From the NCBI GenBank assembly GCA_033980235.1, contig CM067065.1:4439847-4503846 (forward strand): a stretch of DNA of 64,000 nucleotides, given 5' to 3'. The notes beneath the pieces are model-generated. The model was given only the letters and a program-made list of their open reading frames with translations. It had not been told where the DNA came from and did no database searches. This DNA is from Diadema setosum. Its lineage: Eukaryota > Echinodermata > Echinoidea > Diadematoida > Diadematidae. Both the position numbers and the translations under genes were made by a program. Positions 10,158 through 22,000 of this stretch are shown here, piece by piece (position 1 is the first letter of the stretch; each line of letters starts with the position of its first letter).

Positions 10158-13100
10158 TTAAATACTGTGATATTTGTTGGTTTCCTTGACATAGGCAATA
10201 ACTGCGTCCAGAGCTTTGTGATTTGCGAGTAAATCAGAGATGTTTAGTGATTGCTTATGGATAGCACGCATGAGATTTGTACGTTGATTTGTGTGTTGTT
10301 TGCAGTGTAATAGATAATGTTCCACGGTTTCCAGTGCATTGCATATTGAGCAAAGACCAGTGGGATGCTTACGGATAATATGATAAAAAGTTGCTAATCT
10401 GGCTCTGCCCATGCGGAGTCGGTGAGTTATTATTTCATCACGTCTATTCAGGCTTTCAAAGGTGAAGGTGTTTGAGGCACAGGGTTGGATGTTGAAAAGA
10501 TGGCGTCCTTTCTTAGACGAGCGCCATAACGCGTTCCAAGCGTCAAGACACCTATGTTTAATTACATGTCGTATATCATCAACACTTAGAGGAACACTGA
10601 TTGTAATATTCTTACGTAAACTTTGTTTGGCGAGGTAATCGGCTTTTTCGTTGCCCGCTAGACCACAGTGAGCTGGTACCCATGCTAAAGTGATGTCACA
10701 CCCATTCACTACAAGATTTGAGCATTTAAGAAGGACTTCATTGGGAAGGTCAAGGATATTTGAGGTGTGGTTATTCAAAAGTGTCAAGGCACTGAGAGAA
10801 TCTGAGAAAATAACAGCTCTGAGAGGGGGAGAGGATTCCAGCCATGATAGGGCAAGAAGAATTGCTACCAGTTCTGTACGACAAATTGAGATGGGTGAAA
10901 CCCTTTCACTTATTTCATGACGATAGTGAGGTACGTAAATTCCAATGCCAGAACAGTTAGTGGAGGGATCATGGGAACCGTCAGTGTAAATTGTCAGGTG
11001 GTTTGAATATGTGGTCTTTATGGTTTGAAGAGCAGTTTGATGTTGCGCTGAAGGGAGGGCGGTCTTGGGACATGAGCTGTGAAGAGAGAAGTCAATATTG
11101 GGATGTTCAATGGACCAAGGGGGACTGGGATAAACATGCATTGGTTGCAGCTTTAGGAAAGTGTCCGTAAGCGGCTTTACTCGGAGAGCGAAAGGAAGTT
11201 TGTTTTGTGGCCATTTATTCGAAGAGTATTGCCAGCAGTTGACAATGGCTTTTCGGACGGGGTGAAGTGGGGACAGTGTGTATATGTAGGCGCAGTAATT
11301 GAAGGCGGCCCTTTCACGGCGTATATGGAGTGGTGGTTCGTTACATTCTACTTGAAGGGCATGCAGGGCGGTGGATGGTAGCGCTCCGGTGCATATTCGA
11401 AGGGCATGGCCCTGTACTGTATCTAGTTTGCTTGAAAGGAGCGGGGATAAAGAACCATAGATTTCACAGGCGTAGTCGAGATGAGGGCGGACTAGAGACC
11501 GGTAGAGTAAGAGAAGGATTTGTGTATCGGCGCCCCAGTTTGAACCGGTTAGCGAACGGAGGAGGTTTAACCGTTTGTTGCATTTCATTAAGATGTCTTG
11601 AACATGAGGGGACCATGACAAGGAGTAATCAAGGGTAACCCCTAGGTATTTATGAGAAGGGACGACTTCAAGCGGAGCGTTCTGGAGACGAATGCAGAAA
11701 CCTGTGGGAGAAACTGGGCGAGAGTGAAATATAACCACTTTAGACTTATTAGTAGACAGAGAGAGTCCATACTGTGTCATCCAATCAGAGATGCTATTCA
11801 CATCGGACTGGAGTTTTGTATTGATGTGACGAAGACTGGTAGAAGAATGCCATAAAGCGATGTCGTCAGCATACATAGACACGTTTGATGCACAATAATG
11901 TATAATTTCATCAATAAACAAATTGAATAATAGAGGACTAATGACGCTACCTTGCGGGAGGCCAGTTTGGCATGTACGAATGTCTGAAAGTGTGGAGTTT
12001 ATTTGCACCTGAAAAGTTCGTGAGTCCAGAAAACTTTGTACCCAGCTTAGAAATCGGCCTCGAAGTCCCACTGAGTATAGTCTGGAAAGCAGTACCTGAT
12101 GATTAATAGAGTCGAAGGCTTGACAAATGTCAAGAAAGATAGCGACCGTATATCCTTTACTGAATAGGGGTTTCCTTACTTCGGATTCTAAGCAAAGAAG
12201 ATTATTGAGAATTCTACGATGTCGGAGGAAAGCTGACTGATGGGAAGAAATTAAATCATATTTATCAATAATGTACGAGAGTCTACGGACAATCATACGT
12301 TCCATGAGTTTACATACAATAGGTGTGAGAGAAATTGGGCGGTAGGAGCTGATGGAGTGTTTGTCCTTGCCAGGCTTTAGTATGGGCTTGATAATGGAGT
12401 GTTTCCATTGGGGCGGGATCACAGAAGTTTCCCAACTCATGTTAATAATCTCTAACAGAGAGCAAAACATATTGTCATTTAAATGGCTTAACAACTGTTT
12501 GTTGATTCCATCGCCCCCAGGGGCTGAGTTTTTGGAAGCTTTGATCGCCATTTCGAGCTCTTTGGGAGTGAAAGGAGCGTTGAGAGGAGAATCATTGTCA
12601 TGTATATAGGATGGGGGTTGGGAAGTAGGGAGAGGGAGAGTGGGAGTTAAAGAAGGCTTTTGAGAGAAAGCAACTGCCATAGCATTGGCGATACAGTGGG
12701 CGTCATGAGTATAAGTATTGTTTATAAGTATGGGTGGGAAGGTACTCCTGGTGTTATTGTTAGACAATAGTTTTACTTTGCACCATACATCTGAGAGTGG
12801 GGAAAAACGGTTCAAAGAGTTGCAAAAAGTAGTGAAATGAGAACGTTTGGCTGATATAATGGTGCGCCTGGCTGCAGCATTGAATTGTAGATAAGTGATT
12901 AAGTCATCGTAAAGATATGACTTATCAAGCTTGCGTTTGGCACGATGACGGTCGCGGACAGCTCTCGAACAGGCCGCCGACCACCAGGGAAGAGGTGGGC
13001 GACAGGTCGGGGTCTGGAGGGGAATAGAAGCATTAGCAGCTTGGGTAATACATTGTAGAAAAAGATCATACAAATCGTAAATGTTTGCTGGACGGGAGCT

Positions 13101-13894
13101 GTGTGAATGATGTAACAATTCTAGTTCACGCTGAAATAATTCCCAATTGGCTCTTCGAAAAGCCCAACGGGGCGGAAGATTGTCATGATTTTGAGAGGAA
13201 GCGCTAGGTATGGAAAGTCGCTTTAATGGCAAATTAAAATGAACACTGCAATATATAAGGTAATGATCACTCCCGAGGGAAAACGGGGATACCGACCAGT
13301 TACAGTGGGGGGCTAATGACGGAGGAACAAGAGTGAGGTCAATTGATGTGGAAGATCCTCTAGCAATGTCAAAGCGTGTTGCTGAGGAATCGTTAAGCAT
13401 AACAATATCGTGATCATTACAAAATTCAAATATGACTTTTCCGTTGAGGTCCATAGTGGTTCCTCCCCATGCAGGATGGTGGGCGTTAAAATCTCCTCCA
13501 ATGACATAGTATGGCAGGCAGTCGACTGTAAGTGAAGTAAATCTTGTGTGGACAATCTTTTTATGGGATTGTAAAAATTTATCACAGTGACAGAAACATT
13601 TCTATACAGAATATTGACTTTTAAGCCCTCTAGGTGAGGGAAATAATGAACATTGCTGAAATTTACGTCTTGATGAATAAAAATTGCACAGCCACCTCCA
13701 CGTGATGAGACGCGATTGCGCCACAGAGCAGTATACTTAGGAATGGAGAAATTTGTGTCATCGTGACACCAGGTCTCTTGCACGAGGATAACATGTGGGG
13801 GAGAAGGGGAAGAGTAGATGTGTTGAGTCAGCTCCGCGCCATTAGAGGGGAGCCCTCTGGCGTTCCACTGCCAAATAATGAGGTTCAGATCCAT
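10158..13894 (-). pseudogene. Retrotransposon ORF2: AP endonuclease, reverse transcriptase, RNase H; one frameshift
   Basis: The N-terminal frame (from the ATG at 13894) carries AP-endonuclease motifs QWNARG, VQETW and RGGGCAIF. It then loses frame near 13515-13530. The main frame continues for 1098 codons from 13454, and already upstream of that Met holds GGDFNA, followed by GSDH. RT motifs follow: FLDICQAFD, LPQGS and YADD at about residue 525 of the main frame. A C-terminal RNase H has TDGS (about 821), an Asp in SDSLSAL, a Glu in RTELVA and NEKAD (about 935), then a Cys/His-rich tail. Only one disablement is visible, so the copy is young or only recently dead. The product would nick DNA and reverse-transcribe its own RNA. 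RNase H separates it from Jockey proper and favours I/Nimb-like clades. Confidence 0.9.
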
Positions 13895-15357
13895 TATTGG
13901 TTCTGGTGTAGGAGTTCGAATATATTTTCCTGGGAAACGACCACATCGAAGCAAGTGTTTGCAGATTGAACAACTAACATGATTCTCTTGTGGTCAGAAT
14001 CAGCCGCATGAAGATTGTTGATAACTGTGCTCACAAAGGAGACTAGTTTTTCTACTAGGAGAATGGATGTTGTAGGAGGGAGTTGCCGTTTGTTAGTTTG
14101 AGTGGAGGCCGTATTTGTATCTGTGGGGACTGGGAGGCTTCTGTGAACATGGGCCCTGTCAGTAGCCTGTTGGGGTTGAGTAAATGCATGGGTCACATTC
14201 ACAGTGGTAGGATGGGAGCGAGAAGTAGTGATGGAGGAGGTGGTAGGGTTGGACTTGGAGTTATGAATGGGAGCAGGTATGGTGGATTGAGGAGGAGAAT
14301 CGGGCACATGAGGACCTGGGAGATGTTGCGGGTCAGATTGATCTGGGTTAGAATTCATAGCCTGGGTGTTGGATTGGGTAACCTGTAGTTTTTTGGCAGC
14401 TTCAGCGTAGGAAACATGATTCAAAGTGGAGTAATTTTGCACTTTACGTGCAAGTTTGAACTTCGGGCAACCTGCGTATGCCGCGCTATGGGGGCCCCCG
14501 CATCGCAGACATTTTGGATTGGATTTGGACGGGCAAGAAGAGAGATCATGGTTTTCTCCACACCTTACACAACGCTGTTTAGATCTACATGTATCTTTTG
14601 TGTGACCAAACCTCTGGCAGTGAAAACAGCGAGAAACAGGGGGAACATATACACTTACTGGGAAAGTTTCGTAGCCAATGCACACTGATTCTGGAAGTGA
14701 GGGGCAGTCGAAAGAGAGAACAAGTACATTGGTTGGGGTGGGACCATCGTTTGATCGCTTTGAGATGCGCTTAACTTCGGTCACATCCTGGCCCGCCAGC
14801 GCCTCCTTGATGTCTTGTTCCGTTAACTCGGGCGAGACGCGTTTGATGACACCTTTTAGAACAGGAGAGAATGACTTGTCGTTAGTGACACGAATTGGGG
14901 TTTTGCAGAATTCATTCAGTTCCATAAGAGTACGAACCTGTTTAGGATTGAAACATTTGATAGTGAAGGATTTTTGTTTGCGTTGGACTTGAGACACTTT
15001 TCCTACTAGCTTGTTTATTTCACGTGCGATCTGGATGGGGTTGATGAGAGTAATGTTTTTGACTGTGCCAATGATAGTTACATGCGGGTTGAAGGGAGGA
15101 CGGGTGGGTGTGTGAAACAGATCAGATTCGTCATCGGAGTAGGGTTGGGAATTCGGTCGTTGTCTTTTTCGTGATACTTCAGTAAAGCCAGTGTCGCGGC
15201 TAGGAATCGGAGTGGGGTCAGGTTCTATCTCTGAGAGGTTGTTGGGGTTTTCTTCGGAGTCATTAGCGGGAACAATGAGGGGAGGGACGTCCTGAATTCC
15301 AGACATGGCCGCCATTGTGACGGCCATGTAGGGAGAGGATCGAGTGGGGATAAACAA
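13894..15357 (-). CDS. Retrotransposon ORF1 (gag-like, zinc-knuckle protein)
   Basis: An intact frame of 487 codons. Near residues 240-300 lie three zinc knuckles: CFHCQRFGHTKDTC (CX2CX4HX4C), CVRCGENHDLSSC and CLRCGGPHSAAYAGC. Upstream is a region with the character of an RNA-binding fold; downstream is a long Ser/Thr/Pro/Gln-rich stretch. This is the usual ORF1 layout of I/Jockey-type non-LTR elements, where the protein coats element RNA. Its stop codon overlaps the ORF2 start as TAATG (13892-13896). The initiator could be the first Met, or an internal Met such as the one in VTMAAM. Confidence 0.88.
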   Translation of the reverse strand: MFIPTRSSPYMAVTMAAMSGIQDVPPLIVPANDSEENPNNLSEIEPDPTPIPSRDTGFTEVSRKRQRPNSQPYSDDESDLFHTPTRPPFNPHVTIIGTVKNITLINPIQIAREINKLVGKVSQVQRKQKSFTIKCFNPKQVRTLMELNEFCKTPIRVTNDKSFSPVLKGVIKRVSPELTEQDIKEALAGQDVTEVKRISKRSNDGPTPTNVLVLSFDCPSLPESVCIGYETFPVSVYVPPVSRCFHCQRFGHTKDTCRSKQRCVRCGENHDLSSCPSKSNPKCLRCGGPHSAAYAGCPKFKLARKVQNYSTLNHVSYAEAAKKLQVTQSNTQAMNSNPDQSDPQHLPGPHVPDSPPQSTIPAPIHNSKSNPTTSSITTSRSHPTTVNVTHAFTQPQQATDRAHVHRSLPVPTDTNTASTQTNKRQLPPTTSILLVEKLVSFVSTVINNLHAADSDHKRIMLVVQSANTCFDVVVSQENIFELLHQNQ

Positions 15358-16334
15358 TAAAGTGGGGCAGGGAGAGGCGAAATGAATAAAGGGAAAAGGA
15401 GGACTAAAGGCGCACCGGACCGAATACGAAGAAAAGGAAAAAACCAGGCAATGACAAGAGAGACCAAGCGATAAGGAACTCTAAAGAAAGTCTGAGGCCT
15501 CTCAGTTATAAAGTATAAATAGGTCGGATAGTATAGAACAAAGGGAATTACAAAAGAGAACGCGTGTATAGAGGAGGTGAGAAACAAAATGGCAGCTACA
15601 TGTAGCTACACACTATAGCTTTGGCAACGTGCAGAGACCGAAAACTGCAGTTTACACAAGTATACACAGAATCAGATGTATTTTGACACCTGGGTGTAAA
15701 GACACAGTGGATATATAATAGCTTATAATAACACAGTAACAGACAGATAATACTTTCCTTTCACAAATAAACTACAGGTGAAGTCAATCAAAGATATAGA
15801 TATATGGATAATACTAATAGTGGATACTATAACTCAAAACAGAGGAAAATAGGCCTACACATCTAAGACAAAAAGAAAAATAATAATTAGACAATATACT
15901 GTTCGCTACAATGAATGATAAATGATCTTACGAAGTATATAACATCAACACAACAAAGTAGTAAAGTAAGTGATAACCTGTATAAATCACGGTAACTCAA
16001 ACTGTATAGGGCGGAAGCTAAAGAGCAGCGGACGTGCACGCACTGCGACAGACTGTGCAAAGCAGTGCTTGACTGCCGTGAGTCGAACAACTTACGATGA
16101 TATGCGTTGTCCTTTGGGTTCAGATCCGCAGTCAAATTTCAAAACAAGTTCAGCAGAAATGTGTCACATAAGGATCAAATAAATGAAAAACAGGCTCACT
16201 CATATGATCAAGAAGAACAAACAATATTAATCAAAGCTGAAAGGCAGAAAATAGATGCAAAATTCGGTTAATAGTACAAGTAGAACAGCGAGAGCACCAC
16301 GGCACGTCCGCACCCTTCGACCTGCGAGAATAGA
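15358..16334 (-). promoter_or_regulatory. Retrotransposon 5' region (putative internal promoter)
   Basis: About 1 kb lies between the insertion boundary and ORF1. The extreme 5' end in the element sense is GC-rich relative to its surroundings. Full-length I-type elements carry their promoter here; no specific core motif was identified. Confidence 0.4.
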
Positions 16335-16593
16335 GTTTATTAGTGTGGTTGCTGCTTCACTTGTACAGTTGTGTACGACTTACATAATAATCAATAGCTG
16401 TGTTAACATGTATTGTGTTTGCGAAAGGAAATAAAAAGAGTGTGCTGTTCCGAAAGCTACGGCAACTCTCTGAAAATATATCATATTTTGTTGCATTTTA
16501 GTTTTTTCCCCTTTTTCGTTTGTCGTCGGTGACTTGGTGTTTTTTCTAATAACAATCTACTCTCTCCAGCAGCACAGAAATACACATGATTCG
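16335..16593. repeat. Tandem duplication, second copy, displaced block A'
   Basis: Near-identical to 6906-7183, including TGTTAACATGTATTGTG and AAAGAGTGTGCTGTTCCG. It is separated from blocks X' and Y' by the retrotransposon. Confidence 0.8.
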
Positions 16594-16917
16594 TACTAAC
16601 CTTCTCGGGACAAATCAACATATTTGATCGCAAAAATTAATGAATCAACACCATTCATGGAAATTTGAGATATTCGAGGTTAAGCTAGTAAATAAGAAGG
16701 AAACTATAGAAAACAAAATGACATATAAGACAAGAAAAAAAAAATAGTCCGTTACATGTTACAATGAGGATTTTTATTTGGTTACCAGTTCTTTGCCAAT
16801 ATCAAACAGTGTCATGGTCTGTAAGGTTGTTATTCTGAGACATGATTTTTTTTTCTTTTTCCTATTGCTTGTAATTCCCTTATTTTTATTTGTTGTTTAC
16901 GTGATTTTTTTTTTATC

Positions 16918-17307
16918 TTAAAGGAATCGTACAGTTTTGGTTGAGACCTAATTTCAGGTTTCTAACATTTTTGGGTGAGATAATGAGTAACCTCTTATGA
17001 AATATGAAAGAGCTTGTAATTCTATGATGAATCAAACGTTTATTTGATAAAAGTTGGTTTTGAAATGGCTGAGATATCCAAAAAAGAGCGATTCTAGTAA
17101 AGTGTGGGACCCACACTTTACTACCATCGCTTTTTTTTACTTTGTTTTTGAATGTTTCAGTCATTTTAAGCCCGATTTTCATCAAATAAACTTTGAATTT
17201 CTCTTAAAATGGTATGTTCTGTACTATATCATAAGTGTTTTCTTGGTATCCCGCAAAGAGTTAAAAACCAAATTCTCATCTCCACCAATACTGTACCATA
17301 CCTTTAA
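16918..17307. mobile_element. Family T (TTAA) inverted-repeat MITE
   Basis: TTAA at both ends, then AGGAATCGTACAG on the left and CTGTACCATACCT on the right. The arms (about 180 bp each) meet around 17105. Relatives lie at 33392-33788 and 48038-48426. Confidence 0.8.
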
Positions 17308-18918
17308 AATAAAACTAAACTAAATGAAATCATATCAAAATCAATAAAAGAAAATATATAAAAAATACAAAAGGGGAGCCATTGGATTCCCCCCCCCCCC
17401 CCTCCATCTGATGATGGACTTACTTTGATCTATTTTGCGATCATATTTTTCAACTTCTCGAAATGGCGTTGGCAAGTGGTTGGCATTGATATACACAGAT
17501 AGTTACAATGATAATAAACTTAGAATGATGTCCCTGTTGCCAACTCGTACGGATTGGCAATGAATTCACTTCATTATCGTTCTTTATCTTTGATTTATTG
17601 TAACATTTGAAATGACACAAATTTACATACTCAAACATTTCCATTTCTTTTATACGGGGTCTTTTGGTATTTACCGCATTGCAGTTTCAATTTCAATTTC
17701 ATTCAACAACTTCCGTATGAGAAAACCAGAAGTTTTCATATGATTGTACGCTTTAATTGTACTGTGGCATTTGACGTTTTATTATAGTTGGTTTGAGCAG
17801 AATATGCGAACTTGGCATGCCGTCAACTGAGTCGGGCGTGCGGAGATGGCATGAAGAGTTAAATGAGACAGTTTGGAATTATGAGGTTTCTCATGAATTC
17901 GTATCAGACTCAACCCCATACTGAAATGGGGGAGAAGTGATGAAGCGATTACAGTCGTGACGATGCAGGCAGGCAGAACCTTGTATGCGAGTATACACAG
18001 TCTTTGTATTGGATGTAGTGATGACGCGCGCTCGTTGTCGCTTCTAAAGAGGCGCTTGAAGACACTGTAAGAGTCTTTAGATTCCAATCGAACAACGCCC
18101 ACAGTAAACTTTAGTGTGCTTGCATATCGATTGGCTGAAGAAAATAATCCATCTGCTGTACCGATCATCCAGCTTCGTAGTCGGGAAGCCAGGGTTTAAC
18201 CCCATGGTCTTTGTTCATGTGCTTCTAACCGTTAAACCAAGGGAGGTGTCTCAATTGTTAATAACAGTTATGTTGTGAAGGTGCCTCCCTGTTTTTGTTT
18301 GTTTGTTTGTTTGTTTTTTGTGAGGTGTGTGTATGTCTGCGTTGTTTATCTACTATCAGTTCATTTGAGAAATCAACCAACTTGTGGGGTAAACATAGTT
18401 ATGCTAGGCAAAGCAGATGGCGCTGGATAACTTGACATAAAATACTTTATATTGTCTCGTTTGGCAAATAGATCAAATTAATGGACTCTGCTATCATTGT
18501 TTGGTATGATTAAGTTTGCCTTTTCCTCCCCTGGCAGCCAGCGGCATGCACCTGGAATCACCACAATCTTTATATCATGGAATACGATTTTCTGTTTGTA
18601 TTCTATGTCCGCTTGCATTGTTTGTTGAATTGCCGAATAAAAAAAAAAATGATGATAATAACAATAATAATTTCAATTCGATCAGCTCTCCAAAGAGAAC
18701 GGAGGAGAGTTGAAAAAAGCGCCAATGACCGTGGTTTTGAAGTAGAGGATTTCAGACCTCCGAGTATCAAACAATGAGCTCTTTTCCATGGACTGTATAC
18801 ACTACGTGGAGCTCCTGGAGCCGCGCGAAACGCCAAGTTCTAATTTCCTTTCAAACAGAAAGGAAAGGAGAGAGAAAGAGGCTCGATGGGTGAGGGGGGG
18901 GGGGGTGGGTTGGGGAAA
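17308..18918. other. No gene seen; simple repeats
   Basis: AT-rich sequence with an oligo-C tract (17391-17402), a (TTTG)n run (18294-18317) and an oligo-G tract (18893-18905). Short open frames lack coding character. Confidence 0.5.
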
Positions 18919-19074
18919 GAGTTCCTTTTGAGACAGCCACCCAAATTACACTGCATGTAGTACTACAGTGGGTCAGTGCAGATCTATACAACAGTTACTC
19001 TACCTAGCCTAAGCGTGCTTGCGATATGCACGGATGCACGCATTCATTTTTGGGTGGCTGTCCCAAAAGGAACC
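18919..19074. repeat. Short inverted-repeat element
   Basis: Ends of about 28 bp mirror each other: GTTCCTTTTGAGACAGCC on the left, GGCTGTCCCAAAAGGAAC on the right. Related GGGACAG motifs recur near 19380 and 20311, and TTGTCCCAAAAAG near 19497, suggesting decayed relatives. Confidence 0.6.
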
Positions 19075-22000
19075 CCGACCTGCCGGGGTTTTGGGTAGGA
19101 AGTCCAAGCAAAGTGACCACATGTACAATGACATGCATTTGCATACATGCGAAGAGGCTTTCATGCGGTGATCTACAGTGATGGACACAATACACTTCCT
19201 AGTAAAATGGTGAAACCTGTCGTCGTGAGACAACGATCCAGGCACAAGTTGCGATGTAGGCTCTATACCATCTTTGGCAATTAGCAGCAGTAACTGCGGT
19301 AAGTACTTTATCCAGCAGTCTTCAATATTTTCGTTTAATATCAAAATGAACTCGGTGTCAGTTTACCTGTTGTTCCTTCCGGGACAGCCAACCCTATTCT
19401 ACTTTTCTAAACTCCTCTACCAATGTTCAGTAACACACAGATGCTCTCACGCACATTCCATTGGTAAGACATAATGGCGTATCACGTTTTAGAAGTTTGT
19501 CCCAAAAAGAACTGTCGCCATTCAAATGCATCTTGTAAATAACGTGGATGAGAGTAACCAAACAGCTGCTGCAGGGAGATCGATTCTGTGTGAAATAATT
19601 ATGTACTACTACTGCAAACGTACTCCCGAATTACAAGCAACTGCAAAGGTGTGTTGCATTGGTTGTGCGGTCGTTGCCCGTACACATTAAATTGAGTTGA
19701 CTTGATTTTGTTTTGATTTATCGCCCAATAAGGAAATTCTGTTTTCACATGGGTTGACAATAGAGATACATGAATATTCAAGACAAACAAACAAACAAAC
19801 AAACAAACAAGCAAACAAGCATGTATATACACATTTCAGTAATACATAAACAAAAAAGTTACATTTTAACAGATAAACAATTTACTACAGGGGTATAAAC
19901 ACACAGATAAGGCACTGTCTACATTATTTTTTATCACAGTGTCATACATTATACTTCATGCACAGCCAAGCATAAACATTACTCTGCTGTTAAACAAATA
20001 TATGTACAATTATACCAGTTAACATTTGAACGTGTAATACACACAAACAATAAAACATAAATTTACTTATTAAAATACGAATTCATCAAAATTATTTCTA
20101 ATAAAAATTGTTGATAAATCCAGTTATTGTAACAAAGGAATCTAATTGATTAATTAAAATTAAGAAAAAAATAGACAAAATAACTTATCACAGTGGTTTA
20201 TAATAACTCTGTGGGTGTCGTCAAAACCTTTTCTTTTTTTTTTTCTTTTTAGTAAAGCAAGCTATTTTTGTCTCTGCGAATTAGGTTGAATGCTTAGAAA
20301 TAGTACTGTTTGGGACAGTCACTCTACAAAATGTACGTGTGCTACTCACCCGCCTTACATTAATTTTGTAATCTAACGCGCATGCGCAGTATTATTGTGT
20401 AGTACGTAGGACATTCGGAAAGCTGTCTATCAATTCCTTTTTTTTTCGGCAGAAACAGTTTTTCCAAACGGTCTTCAGGGATGTTTTCTTTATTTCTTTA
20501 TTTTTTTTTTTTTTTAGATAAACGCAAAGCTGCTTTGATTATGGGGTTCGGAAAGCCTTTTCGAAAACCACAAATTTGTGCTTTCCGAAACAGGTTTCAC
20601 CAGGAACGTGTTTCTAGAAGCGAGATAAATGCAAAAACGTTTTGAAACAGCTTTATACTGCGCACGATGTGTATAAGACCCCCTTCTCCTCGGGTCAAAT
20701 GGCGCAATGCAGCTGTGCAGAGACAAGGCCAGTTTTCGTGTTGGCGATGAGTTGATAAACGCAACTTATTTTGGGGAAGCGTTTGCAAAGGGTTTTTGGA
20801 AACGACTTTTGATAGTTGGTATGGAAAGCCGTTTCAGACTGGGGAAAGATGATAAACGTAGCCTTAAAGGGAACTCTTGCCGAGTGTCCATAACATAATA
20901 ACAAGGATGTTCCATTTTTCCTTCTGTGATACAAAATTCTGCTGAAATACTATCGATGCATGATACAACACGGACAGCGACTTTTCTTGATGCAAATTGT
21001 GTTTCGTGGTTAATGTGAAGAAAAACCGACGCGCGCGCATGAATGTTAAGCAATAAGGTATCGTACTTCGATTAACGTAAACTGGTCGAGGGCAGGTGTA
21101 CGCGTGACACGGAAGACAGCTGAGAAGATCTGCGAGCAATTTCAATACTATTTAGGCCTGAAAACATGATTAATTATGACTCTGGCACCAATGATGATTT
21201 ATGATAACATGTTTCGTCCCATGTCTATGACTCTAATAAAGTATATGGACAACTATGCAGTCAAAGATATATTATCGCTTATTATTAATATTATTATTAG
21301 TATCATTATCATTATTGTTATATCTTTAGTCGGAGATATAACGTTATTATTACAGTACACTGGCAGAACACACTTAGGGCTTAGTGAACAAGGTTGTGGT
21401 TTTTTTTTTTTTCTTTTTTTTTCACAATTTTATACAGGTTTATAACCTTTCTATGCCGATTAAAACAGAAGACTCCGTATCAGCATTCTACACTTACATC
21501 TTAGTCTGAAAACCGAAATTTAAATGTTCAATTGTGATCTGCTTTTAAAGTCAAAAGTGCTTTACTACTTAAAGGGGAAATTCAGATGATTATCATAATT
21601 TTGCATCATGTAGTACATAAATTGACTGCTCTATATTTAGATTTGTGGAATAATGAGGGCTATGAACAGAAAATCCTATACTCTGACAAAAACGAATTAC
21701 ACCTAACAAGGATAGTGAAATAGGAGGCCTAAATATTATTTTTAGAGGTGTAGTGCCTCGCAAGGAAATACAATATTGTTTACTTATCAAATTTACCTGT
21801 ATAGATTATGCTTTCTTCTTTCATTCTGCTTCTTCGAACCTCCGCCCATGCATTGTTATGGTGAAGCTGCAATGCCTCCATTCTTGTTCATTATGACTTT
21901 TTTTTTTTTAAGAAACAATATTTATCCTACTCCCAGTCACCATACAAATATCCTGAAACTCTGTACTCAATATAAGCAAATGCGGCTTTTATTCCCCTCG

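Larger units (their letters stand above)
8472..16334 (-). mobile_element. Full-length-looking non-LTR retrotransposon (I/Jockey group, RNase H-bearing)
   Basis: The boundaries come from the tandem duplication: block Y' ends at 8471 and block A' resumes at 16335, so about 7.86 kb was inserted between them. On the minus strand it has a 5' region of about 1.0 kb (16334-15358), ORF1 (15357-13894), ORF2 (13894-10158, one frameshift) and a 1.7-kb 3' region (10157-8472). That region holds short tandem repeats and ends in an AATAACAACAAC-like tail. Such 3' microsatellite tails are common in I-type elements. No LTRs are seen; target duplication is at most GTTT and uncertain. An APE endonuclease, RT and RNase H in one ORF2 after a zinc-knuckle ORF1 points to the I/Nimb-type branch. 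Confidence 0.85.

Noticed and set aside
14520..14600. A stretch whose + strand translation includes TPYTTLFRS, resembling translated sequencing adapter
   Set aside because: Only partial identity to adapter sequence, and on the minus strand it encodes the zinc-knuckle region of retrotransposon ORF1 without interruption, so it is genuine sequence.
10690..15000. Plus-strand frames of 60-104 codons over the retrotransposon
   Set aside because: Antisense shadows of ORF1 and ORF2.
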